Assembly (NCBI GenBank): GCA_050633205.1
Contig: JBOEGA010000030.1
Location: 1 to 46,099 of the forward strand
DNA: 46,099 nucleotides
From: CBDHHC01 sp050633205
GTDB lineage: Bacteria > Pseudomonadota > Alphaproteobacteria > Rhizobiales > CBDHHC01
Direction of reading: 5' to 3'
Shown: positions 27,846 through 34,926 of the stretch, one piece after another
Layout: every line of letters starts with the position of its first letter
How positions within the stretch are numbered: the first letter of the stretch is position 1
Made by a program: the position numbers and the translations under genes
The notes under the pieces: generated by a model
What the model was told of the DNA's origin: nothing
What the model saw: only the letters and a program-made list of their open reading frames with translations
Databases searched by the model: none

Positions 27846-28463
27846 ATGTCAGTTCATACTATTGTTTTATCGTATATAATTACATGTTTACTATTGATGA
27901 TTGCACCAGGGACATCCTGGGCAAAGCCTTCATTCAATTGTAATAAGGCTACCAAGCCTACTGAAAAGGCAATCTGTGATGATTGGAAATTAGGAAGTCT
28001 GGATAGGGAATTGCACAAAGCTTTTCATGCAGCTCTCAAATATTTGTCTTACCGTAAGGAATCTCTCTTGAGAGAAGATCAGGCGGAATGGTTAGATTTC
28101 AGAAATCAGTGTGGTTACACAAAAACATGTATTGCAAGGAAATATCGCAATCGTATCAAAGAGTTAAATGAGTTTCAAAACTCTAATGGAGTTACTGTAA
28201 CTAATTTGCCGAGATGCTCTCAAACTTCTATACCAGTGATTGATCCAGGCTATGTTGGAAAATTCTATGATGTAAATAGAAATACAGATGTTGTTCGTGG
28301 TGGAACCCGTCAAATTGTTTGTCGGTATTATCATGGAGATCAGGTTTTCATTCGCAAGAGAGCATGCAAAAACTCAGGCTGGTGTAAAGTTATGGTGAGG
28401 CAACTCAGGTCAGATTTCGATGCATGGATAAAGAGACGAGATTTAACTCCTTCAAGGCATTAG
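27846..28463 (+). CDS. Secreted LprI/DUF1311-like protein with SH3-like C-terminus
   Basis: 205 residues from ATG 27846, eight bases after AAGG; an ATG at 27840 is too close to that site. A signal peptide ends near GTSWA. The N-terminal domain (FNCNKATKPTEKAICDD, then LREDQAEWLDFRNQCG and CIARKYRNRIKEL) is the cysteine-bearing LprI/DUF1311 fold found in lysozyme-inhibitor-like proteins. The C-terminal part (YVGKFYDVNRNTDVVRGG, GDQVFIRKRACKNSGWCKV) resembles a bacterial SH3 domain. A periplasmic or cell-wall role is likely; the target is unknown. Base composition is more AT-rich than the neighbouring transfer genes. Confidence 0.72.
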   Translation: MSVHTIVLSYIITCLLLMIAPGTSWAKPSFNCNKATKPTEKAICDDWKLGSLDRELHKAFHAALKYLSYRKESLLREDQAEWLDFRNQCGYTKTCIARKYRNRIKELNEFQNSNGVTVTNLPRCSQTSIPVIDPGYVGKFYDVNRNTDVVRGGTRQIVCRYYHGDQVFIRKRACKNSGWCKVMVRQLRSDFDAWIKRRDLTPSRH

Positions 28464-28495
28464 TTCTGATTATGTTGTAGATACGCTATTCTCCA

Positions 28496-28522
28496 AAGGT
28501 CTGGTTTGCAAAACCAGACCTT
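28496..28522 (+). terminator. Strong stem-loop after the LprI-like gene
   Basis: A perfect 12-bp stem (28496-28507 with 28511-28522) around a 3-base loop, 33 bases after the stop codon. The T run that follows is poor (TTACTTCG), so termination efficiency is uncertain. Confidence 0.55.
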
Positions 28523-29017
28523 ACTTCGAACCTGCCCCCGGATGCTTTTTAGCTGTATTAGAGCAGGTTATGAGCAATTGTCTGGTATTGGCACAAAAGA
28601 GCTGGATTGCAATCGTCGGCTCTTAAGATATCAACCGAACTCCAATCATCCGGCTTTTAGGTATTTGTTTCGCCATAAGTGAGATCGTGTATAACAGTGA
28701 AAACAGCTTTCTCAAAAACCTTTGTTGCCACTTAGATCATATTATAGTCTTTGATTTTGTCCTTACACAAAGATATCGGGTTGAACTGGCAAGTTGTCGT
28801 ATTTAGGATACAGAACTTTTCTATTTTAATATATGTTGCAAAAGATAATAACTATTGTTCTTGTCTGTAAATGTTTAAGAATCAATATATTAGCCCTGGC
28901 AAATACCAAAGGGTGACCATATACCAGAGTCCTGCATATGCAATTGCTGGATATCGCTCATGGAGCCGGTTACGTAGTAAACGAGTCTCTTTTTACCAGA
29001 TAAAAAGGAGAGGCTTT
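28523..29017 (+). other. Gene-free stretch upstream of the VapE gene
   Basis: About 495 bases without a supportable gene. The VapE frame is open back to an ATG at 28871, but that part lacks a ribosome binding site and looks non-coding. AAAAAGGAG at 29003-29011 is the VapE ribosome binding site. No clear promoter was identified. Confidence 0.4.
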
Positions 29018-31180
29018 ATGGAGGATTATGGTAAGGGTAGCCAGCTTTCAGTGCATCTGCAACAGGCCTATCGGCAACAGGCACTTAGTGATATCGAGCA
29101 GAAAGTCAGTCAGCTATCAGGACTCAAAGACGGACGCAACCAGGAAGGCTTTTCTGCAATGCGGGCCCTTGGTAAATATGTTGTGCATTGCATTATCTCA
29201 GAAGAAGAGTTCAGCTCACTGTTTTATCAGGCCTATAGGCAGAACGGATTACTTGGCAAAATTGGTCACCAGGCCTTTACCAGTACAGTCAAACGTGCCC
29301 TGCTGGGATGCCTGGCCGATGACCTTCCTAAGCTTGGCAGGAATTTTACGGATACCACTCAGAAAACAGAGACCTGTTCTGTCCCCATTCCTCTAACTCA
29401 AAATTCAACCGAAAAATCAAAGTTATTTTATGACCAAAGCCTTTTGGAACAAGGCTACCAGCTGACACAGACCTACCAATTTTATGATGAAGCGAAGAGG
29501 GCTGTCTTTCAGAAGCTACGCTACGAGCGTGAGTGTGATGAAGGCGGTTTGCGGGACAAGAAATTTCTGGTTCGTCACCAGGGTGCCGATGGCCTTTGGT
29601 ATGCAGGGCGAGGGCCAGGGCCGGATTATCCCTATAGACTGCCGGAGATATTAAAGGATCAGAGCTCTGTGATCCTTGTCTGTGAAGGGGAGAAGGATGC
29701 AGACACAGCGCACGCGCTTGGATTGCTTGCCGTGTCGGTGAACAATTGGAAAGATTGTATCGACTATTTCCAGAACCGTGATGTTGTTCTTATCCCGGAT
29801 AATGATCAGGCCGGACAAAAACGTGCGCAATCAGCTCATCTTATTCTACAGCCTGTAAGCAAAAGCTGTCTTCTGCTTGAGCTTCCAGATTTACCGGAAA
29901 AAGGAGATTTTACTGACTGGGTCGAGGCTGGTGGGACTCCGGAAACGCTGAAGGCTTTGATTGATGCGGCACGATTAAAAATAAGCCAGCCCTCAGGCAG
30001 TAGTAAATCACCTGTAAGCCGGAATATGTTGGCCAATATACTCAGAAAGCGGAATATTCAGGTCGCTTATAATCAACTTAATGATTTAATAGACCTGACC
30101 GGTCTTGAGGGATTTACGCAGTTTTCTGATCAGGCGGCCAACCGGCTCAGATTTGATTTATGGGAGTATGAGGGGATCCGGATCAGTAAGGACGTGTTCC
30201 ATGATATCATTGCCGATATTGCTCTTGGAAATGCCTATCACCCGATTAAAGAGTATTTAAATGGTCTTCAATGGGATGGGCTGTCGCGTATTGATCGTTT
30301 CTTTATTGATCTGGCTGGAGCCTGTGACTTTCCATTAACCCGCAGCATTACACAGATCTGGTTTATAGCTGCTGTCAGGCGTATCTTTGAACCCGGCGCT
30401 GATTATCAGGAACTTGTCATTCTTGAAGGCCCTCAAGGGCATGGGAAAAGCACCGCGATCAGAAAATTATGCCCTGATATTTCCTGGTACTCCGATGACC
30501 TTCCTTTAGACGCTCCGACCAAAACGGTTGTTGAGCAGACGTTGGGAAAGTGGATTATTGAAGCGTCAGAGCTGGCTGGCCGCACGCATAATATGCGAAC
30601 CCTGAAACGATTTCTATCCGCAACAACAGACAGAACACGGCTGTCCTATGAACGTCTCAGCAGGGATTATCCCAGGCAGTGGATTCCCATTGGGACGACG
30701 AACGAAGCCGAGTATCTTGTTGACAGCACAGGAAACCGTCGATATTGGCCGATCAGAATTGAGACATTTGATCTGGATCGTTTGACACCTGATTACAGAG
30801 ATCAGCTCTGGGCTGAAGCTGTCCATTTGCACCGCCAGGGTCTGAGCCTGAAACTTGCCCCTGAGCTTTGGGACAGCGCCAGGCGAGAGCAGGACAAGCG
30901 ATTTAACAGTGATCCCTGGGAGGATATTATAAGAAACCTGCTTCCCGGGACGCCGTGCAGTATTGCAGTTTCTTCTGTTCTGGAAGCCTTGAGTATCCCT
31001 CAGGAACGGCGGAGCCGACGCGCCTCCAATCGGGTGGCTTATATCATGCGCAAACTGGGGTTCCGCAAATCTACGGCACGCCACCCTGTTACAGGGAAGG
31101 TTATGAAAGTCTGGGTCTTTAAAGAGGGTGGTCCGGTTAAGAAACTCACATTTACGGGTCTTTCTGATTGTTGTAACTGA
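29018..31180 (+). CDS. Toprim plus VapE-type primase/helicase, element replication protein
   Basis: 720 residues from ATG 29018, preceded by AAGGAG. The middle holds a Toprim domain: VCEGEKDADTA with E223 and LIPDNDQAG with D261 and D263, typical of DnaG-like primases. The C-terminal half is a VapE/D5-like SF3 ATPase: Walker A EGPQGHGKST (K477), WIIEASELAG as Walker B, and IGTTNEAEYLVDSTGNRRYW with sensor and arginine-finger residues. VapE proteins are found in phage satellites and integrative elements, where they unwind and prime the element's own origin. Here it stands alone, followed by a repeat-containing gene-free segment that may be its target. Confidence 0.9.
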   Translation: MEDYGKGSQLSVHLQQAYRQQALSDIEQKVSQLSGLKDGRNQEGFSAMRALGKYVVHCIISEEEFSSLFYQAYRQNGLLGKIGHQAFTSTVKRALLGCLADDLPKLGRNFTDTTQKTETCSVPIPLTQNSTEKSKLFYDQSLLEQGYQLTQTYQFYDEAKRAVFQKLRYERECDEGGLRDKKFLVRHQGADGLWYAGRGPGPDYPYRLPEILKDQSSVILVCEGEKDADTAHALGLLAVSVNNWKDCIDYFQNRDVVLIPDNDQAGQKRAQSAHLILQPVSKSCLLLELPDLPEKGDFTDWVEAGGTPETLKALIDAARLKISQPSGSSKSPVSRNMLANILRKRNIQVAYNQLNDLIDLTGLEGFTQFSDQAANRLRFDLWEYEGIRISKDVFHDIIADIALGNAYHPIKEYLNGLQWDGLSRIDRFFIDLAGACDFPLTRSITQIWFIAAVRRIFEPGADYQELVILEGPQGHGKSTAIRKLCPDISWYSDDLPLDAPTKTVVEQTLGKWIIEASELAGRTHNMRTLKRFLSATTDRTRLSYERLSRDYPRQWIPIGTTNEAEYLVDSTGNRRYWPIRIETFDLDRLTPDYRDQLWAEAVHLHRQGLSLKLAPELWDSARREQDKRFNSDPWEDIIRNLLPGTPCSIAVSSVLEALSIPQERRSRRASNRVAYIMRKLGFRKSTARHPVTGKVMKVWVFKEGGPVKKLTFTGLSDCCN

Positions 31181-31666
31181 TACCGGAAACCGTTTGTCAG
31201 TTGCGGCTATCTCTCTGTTTTAAAGACTAAAATACCCGGTGTAACCTTGTAACCGTTTATGGTCTTGTTCTTACTCCTTGTCGTTCATAAAGAGCAGCGT
31301 TGTCTGCTCTTTGTGCTTTCGTGTCTCTGTGTTCTCTCTCTATTATTCTTATATATAATAAGTACAAAGGGAAATAACGGTTACATGCAAAGCCTGCTTT
31401 GCAACCTCCTGAATTTATACGAGAAACCCTGTAACCTTTCTGGTCAGATACAACCGGTTGCATCAGTTACTTCCGGTGTGGTTAAGAACATTACCCGCGG
31501 AATAAGACATTGCCCTTACCTTGCCCCGGAACCAGGGTGCCGTTTGGTGTTCCTCAAATATCATTGTGGTCCGGAATGTTTTTCAGAAACGTTGCCAGGA
31601 TATTGAAGTTGGAACAGTCTGATCTCACCTGTTTGATGACGCGGAGAAATGACAACAGGAGGTTTT
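31181..31666. other. Gene-free segment with TGTAACC repeats and hairpins downstream of VapE
   Basis: 486 bases with no convincing gene. TGTAACC occurs at 31240-31246, 31248-31254 and 31430-31436, and inverted as GGTTACA at 31379-31385. Two inverted repeats are seen: a 9-bp stem at 31289-31297/31304-31312, and a 6-bp stem at 31387-31392/31397-31402. Such repeats beside a replication protein could be an origin or operators. This is inference. Confidence 0.4.
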
Positions 31667-32143
31667 ATGCCAGACGACACGAACTATCCGACAAGCGGCG
31701 ATGTGTATTGTTCCATTGATGACGTGGCGTATAAGGATCTGCTGTACTATCCTGATATGGCCTTTGATGCTAACGCAGCGGACATAAAACTTGGTCAGAG
31801 GATTATGGCGCGTGTTCAGGATAGCAATAGCTCAGGCATTGTCTTTGGAGGCTGGATCTTCTCCCAAATGGATACGGGGGTGGCAGTTGTCGCTCAACAG
31901 AGAACAGAAGGGCCTGTCGCGACACTTGGTGTTGATGATTTTCTGTTTCTGGATTGTGTGCGGCCTGGTGAACTTGTGAATGTCTATTGTGAGCTTAAGG
32001 ATCTTGGAAACACATCCATCCGTTTTAAGGCTGAAGCCTGGGCTGTGGACCATAAAACAGATGAGGCCGGACGGAAAGTTGCGTCGGGGCTTTTTACCTT
32101 TGTTGCAGTGGACAGACAGGGGCAACCTCGTATGATCGGCTAA
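31667..32143 (+). CDS. Hotdog-fold acyl-CoA thioesterase (YciA-like) with N-terminal extension
   Basis: 158 residues from ATG 31667, four bases after a perfect AGGAGG. The core from about residue 43 is YciA-like: ARVQDSNSSGIVFGGWIFSQMD (with D52), VATLGVDDFLFLDCVRPGELVNVYCELKDLGNTSIRFKAE is split here only for reading and includes the GELV turn. The ending is SGLFTFVAVDRQGQPR. It would hydrolyse acyl-CoA in the cytoplasm. The first about 40 residues are extra relative to the usual about 133-residue YciA. Its place inside a conjugative element, between replication and transfer genes, is unusual. A terminator follows. Confidence 0.85.
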   Translation: MPDDTNYPTSGDVYCSIDDVAYKDLLYYPDMAFDANAADIKLGQRIMARVQDSNSSGIVFGGWIFSQMDTGVAVVAQQRTEGPVATLGVDDFLFLDCVRPGELVNVYCELKDLGNTSIRFKAEAWAVDHKTDEAGRKVASGLFTFVAVDRQGQPRMIG

Positions 32144-32163
32144 AGTTTACGAGGGATTGATTT

Positions 32164-32197
32164 GCAGGACACTCTAGGCCTTGAGTGTCCTGCTTTT
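32164..32197 (+). terminator. Terminator of the thioesterase gene
   Basis: An 11-bp perfect stem (32164-32174 with 32183-32193), 8-base loop, followed by TTTT. It lies 20 bases past the stop codon. Confidence 0.8.
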
Positions 32198-32294
32198 CAA
32201 ACCAGGCAGGCAATCATTGTTTCCTTCTTTTCGAGTAACAGTCCCTTCATACTTTCCCCGTACAAAGCGCGTATCGAACTTTTATAACTGACAA

Positions 32295-32336
32295 AACACG
32301 ACCCAAACTTTTATTGCTTAGGGTCGTGTTTTTTTC
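32295..32336. terminator. Bidirectional terminator at the end of traF
   Basis: A 10-bp perfect stem (32295-32304 with 32321-32330) with a 16-base loop. T runs follow on the plus strand (to 32336) and, more weakly, on the minus strand. The right arm overlaps the last codons of traF. Confidence 0.65.
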
Positions 32337-32862
32337 TGTCCGGCTGATGCGACCTGGCCCATACCAGTCTGACTGACCCTGCTATTTGATCATATGTGAT
32401 TACCCCAAAATATCGCCCGTCAAAGGAAGCTGGATGTTTCCCCAGCACGAATATTTGATTGACAGAGAGGATCTGGCAGCCCTGCCAGTCAGGCATTGCC
32501 CGGCCAAGGCGGTCATACTGTAAGGCTATGGCTTTTACCTGACCGTTGATGCTGATGCGTTGCGTGTTCCGGCAGACCTGATCTCCTTCTTTTGCGGAGA
32601 GCTCTTTGAGCAGCAGGCCTGTCGAAGAAAGATAGCGTCTTTTATTGGCCAGGTCGGCCAGATTGCCTTTCAGCCGGATCAGAACTGTATCACCCGGCTT
32701 TGGGCGATGGAGGCTTATCCGATAGAAGCCAGGCGTCATGCTTTGTGATCCGTTATAAACCAGCATCGGTGGATAGGAGAGCCAGGACGGCAGGGCCAGA
32801 AAGGCCATACCGGTCATGATTGTGATCAGGATAAAATATTGTGTGAGTGATGGAAACATCAT
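32311..32862 (-). CDS. traF: Conjugative transfer signal peptidase TraF (S26 family)
   Basis: 183 residues from ATG 32862, which overlaps the TGA of the upstream HTH gene as ATGA and has CCAGGACG upstream. One N-terminal membrane segment (YFILITIMTGMAFLALPSWL) is followed by the catalytic Ser region NGSQSMTPGFYRIS (S41) and the Lys region LLLKELSAKEGD (K86). TraF of IncP plasmids trims and cyclises the TrbC pilin in the inner membrane. Here it would act on the TrbC-like part encoded across the spacer. It forms a two-gene minus-strand unit with the HTH gene, divergent from the trb operon. Confidence 0.9.
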   Translation of the reverse strand: MMFPSLTQYFILITIMTGMAFLALPSWLSYPPMLVYNGSQSMTPGFYRISLHRPKPGDTVLIRLKGNLADLANKRRYLSSTGLLLKELSAKEGDQVCRNTQRISINGQVKAIALQYDRLGRAMPDWQGCQILSVNQIFVLGKHPASFDGRYFGVITYDQIAGSVRLVWARSHQPDRKKHDPKQ

Positions 32863-33068
32863 CGTTTGATCGTCCTGGAACGCGACCATTTATTGAGGTC
32901 ATCAATATGATAGACGATCAACCCACCATGTTTGCGGAAGACGGGGCCTGTTCCCATGAAGCGATGATTTCTAAGCGTGCTTGGGCTCATCAATAAATAA
33001 TCCGCTGCAGTATCGGGCCCGAGGAATGGTGTCTCGACCGTCTTCTTATCTTTTACTGATTTGTTCAT
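32859..33068 (-). CDS. Small HTH (HTH_17/AlpA-like) DNA-binding protein
   Basis: 69 residues from ATG 33068, with AGAGG six bases upstream; the frame is open to 33152 but without a site. FLGPDTAADYLLMSPSTLRN and VFRKHGGLIVYHIDDLNKWS are the helix-turn-helix and wing of excisionase-family proteins. It is cotranscribed with traF (4-base overlap) and divergent from the trb operon, with a 250-base spacer between the two. Regulation of transfer genes is the likely role, inferred from position. Confidence 0.82.
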   Translation of the reverse strand: MNKSVKDKKTVETPFLGPDTAADYLLMSPSTLRNHRFMGTGPVFRKHGGLIVYHIDDLNKWSRSRTIKR

Positions 33069-33318
33069 ATCATCCTCTTTTTTGTTGCGGTTGGGAGGAG
33101 CACTCTGAACCAGGAAACGGATCTGACCAATAGGCAGCAATTGCATATGCATGATCTTGGTATGTGGTCAAATAGTGACGAATACGTACCGGAACTGCTT
33201 GATTTGATTGTAATTATCCTCATTGCCAGTTCGAGGGTGTTCCTCCGATAATAGATGCAGGTTTTTGATTTGGCGTAACACATGCGCCACAACTAAAGAT
33301 ATCCATAGGATGGGTCAT

Positions 33319-34626
33319 ATGCTCCAGAATGCGAATGAGATCAAAACACGTTTAACGCAAATGTTGCAGAGTGCATTTGGCAGCGCGATCACCGATGCTC
33401 TCGAGGACAGTGAGGTTACAGAAATACTTGTTAATCCTGATGGAGCCTTATGGATTGAAACCGCACGTCTCGGCCGGGTGAAGGCCAAAGATAAAATTTA
33501 CAGCCAGGACGTTGAACGCATTATACATCTCGTGGCAGCAGCCTCCCTGACAGACATGGATGACAATGCTCCCATCCTCTCTGCAGAGCTGCCCGGGACT
33601 GGCGAGCGCTTTGAAGGGATCCTTCCCCCTGTGGCGCTCGCCCCTACATTTGCTATTCGTAAACCGGCACAACAGATTTATTGCTTGAGCGACTATACGG
33701 CGGCGGGGGTGATGACCGCATCTCAGGAAAGAGTGATTATCAGCGCTCTTGAGATGCGGTCAAACATTCTGGTTGTCGGTGGTACGGGGTCAGGCAAAAC
33801 CACTTTCGTCAATGCTCTTCTGGCCGAGGTGGCCCAATCACAGGACCGGGTGGTCCTTCTGGAAGATACACGGGAATTGCAATGCGCAGCTCTTGATTGT
33901 GTGTTTCTGCGCACCCGTCCTCCCTTTGTCACACTGACAGATCTTGTGCGTTCCACGCTTCGGTTACGCCCGGATCGCATCATTGTTGGCGAGGTCCGGG
34001 GGGCGGAGGCGCTGGATATGCTGAAAAGCTGGAACACAGGCCATCCAGGTGGAATTTCCACTCTCCATGCCAATTCTTCTTCTGGCGGGCTCTATCGTCT
34101 GGAGCAATTGATCCAGGAAGTCATCCCTGTTGTTCCACGAGCTCTTATTGCCGAAGCCGTGGACCTGATCGTGTTTATTGCCGGGCGCGGTGCCAACAGA
34201 CGCATTGAAAACCTGGTCCGGGTTACAGGATTGAATAAGCAAAGTGACTATCTTCTGGAAGATTGCCAGCCTGCAGAAACGAGTACTCCCCAGGCTTCTC
34301 CTTTAAACAATCTTTTGCCGTCTGTCCTGCCTTTGCTGATCTGCTGTCTGACCTTTTGGTTTGCCGGCATGACGGAGGTTCTGGCTGCCGGCACCGGTAT
34401 GCCCTGGGAAGAGCCCCTTGATAAAATTCTGAACTCTATTCAGGGCCCTGTGGCGCGTGTGATTGCTGCCATCATTATTACTCTGACGGGATTATCGCTT
34501 GCCATCGGTGATACCTCAGGCGGTTTTAAGCGGCTGATACAGATTGTTTTTGGTTTGACCATCGCTTTCACCTCAGTGTCTTTTTTCCTGAGTTTTTTCA
34601 AATTCGCCGGTGGCGCAGTCATTTAA
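33319..34626 (+). CDS. trbB: TrbB (VirB11) ATPase fused to TrbC (VirB2) pilin domain
   Basis: 435 residues from ATG 33319, eight bases after AGGA; an ATG at 33310 lacks a site. Residues about 1-315 are a complete VirB11/TrbB secretion ATPase: Walker A GGTGSGKT (154-161), Asp box LEDTREL (181-187), Walker B-like IIVGEVRG (221-228) and His box GHPGGISTLHA (241-251). After a linker, residues about 330-435 look like a whole TrbC prepilin. It has a hydrophobic signal (LLPSVLPLLICCLTFWFAG) and a cleavage-like VLAAG, then EEPLDKILNSIQGPVAR and two membrane helices with GDTSGGFKRL between them. In IncP plasmids trbB and trbC are separate neighbours. Here no stop codon separates them, and no internal start with a ribosome binding site is apparent. 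The pilin may be released by processing or by an internal start. Confidence 0.9.
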   Translation: MLQNANEIKTRLTQMLQSAFGSAITDALEDSEVTEILVNPDGALWIETARLGRVKAKDKIYSQDVERIIHLVAAASLTDMDDNAPILSAELPGTGERFEGILPPVALAPTFAIRKPAQQIYCLSDYTAAGVMTASQERVIISALEMRSNILVVGGTGSGKTTFVNALLAEVAQSQDRVVLLEDTRELQCAALDCVFLRTRPPFVTLTDLVRSTLRLRPDRIIVGEVRGAEALDMLKSWNTGHPGGISTLHANSSSGGLYRLEQLIQEVIPVVPRALIAEAVDLIVFIAGRGANRRIENLVRVTGLNKQSDYLLEDCQPAETSTPQASPLNNLLPSVLPLLICCLTFWFAGMTEVLAAGTGMPWEEPLDKILNSIQGPVARVIAAIIITLTGLSLAIGDTSGGFKRLIQIVFGLTIAFTSVSFFLSFFKFAGGAVI

Positions 34627-34641
34627 GGGAAGGAAAAAACA

Positions 34642-34926
34642 ATGGCTCAAAACACATATCTTCCCGAACAGATATTACCTGGCTTTGTGGTGCCCCTGCA
34701 CAGGTCGCTTACGGAAAGAATTCTGCTTGGCGGGGCTCCGCGCAACTATGTCATTACGATCTGTACATTGGCAGCTGTTCTTGGTCTTGGTTTGCGCCTG
34801 TTTGTGACCGGGGCACTTGTCTGGGGTCTGGGCATGGCTCTTGGTATTTATGCTGCACGCAGAGATCCGCAATTTATGGATGTGACGCTGCGCCATATCA
34901 AACATAAAGGGGAGCTTGGATGCTAA
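34642..34926 (+). CDS. trbD: TrbD / VirB3 family conjugation protein
   Basis: 94 residues. VVPLHRSLTERILLGGAPRN is the VirB3/TrbD opening, followed by one long hydrophobic segment (VITICTLAAVLGLGLRLFV and the next stretch) and a charged end. It is an inner-membrane component that works with the TrbE ATPase. AAGGGAAGG precedes the start. It overlaps trbE by 7 bases. Confidence 0.9.
   Translation: MAQNTYLPEQILPGFVVPLHRSLTERILLGGAPRNYVITICTLAAVLGLGLRLFVTGALVWGLGMALGIYAARRDPQFMDVTLRHIKHKGELGC

Noticed and set aside
31259..31606. 115-codon ORF downstream of VapE
   Set aside because: It crosses the hairpins and TGTAACC repeats, has no ribosome binding site and an odd composition.
33229..33242. 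Possible LexA box GTTC-N6-GTTC in the trb spacer
   Set aside because: The spacing is six bases; the alphaproteobacterial box needs seven.
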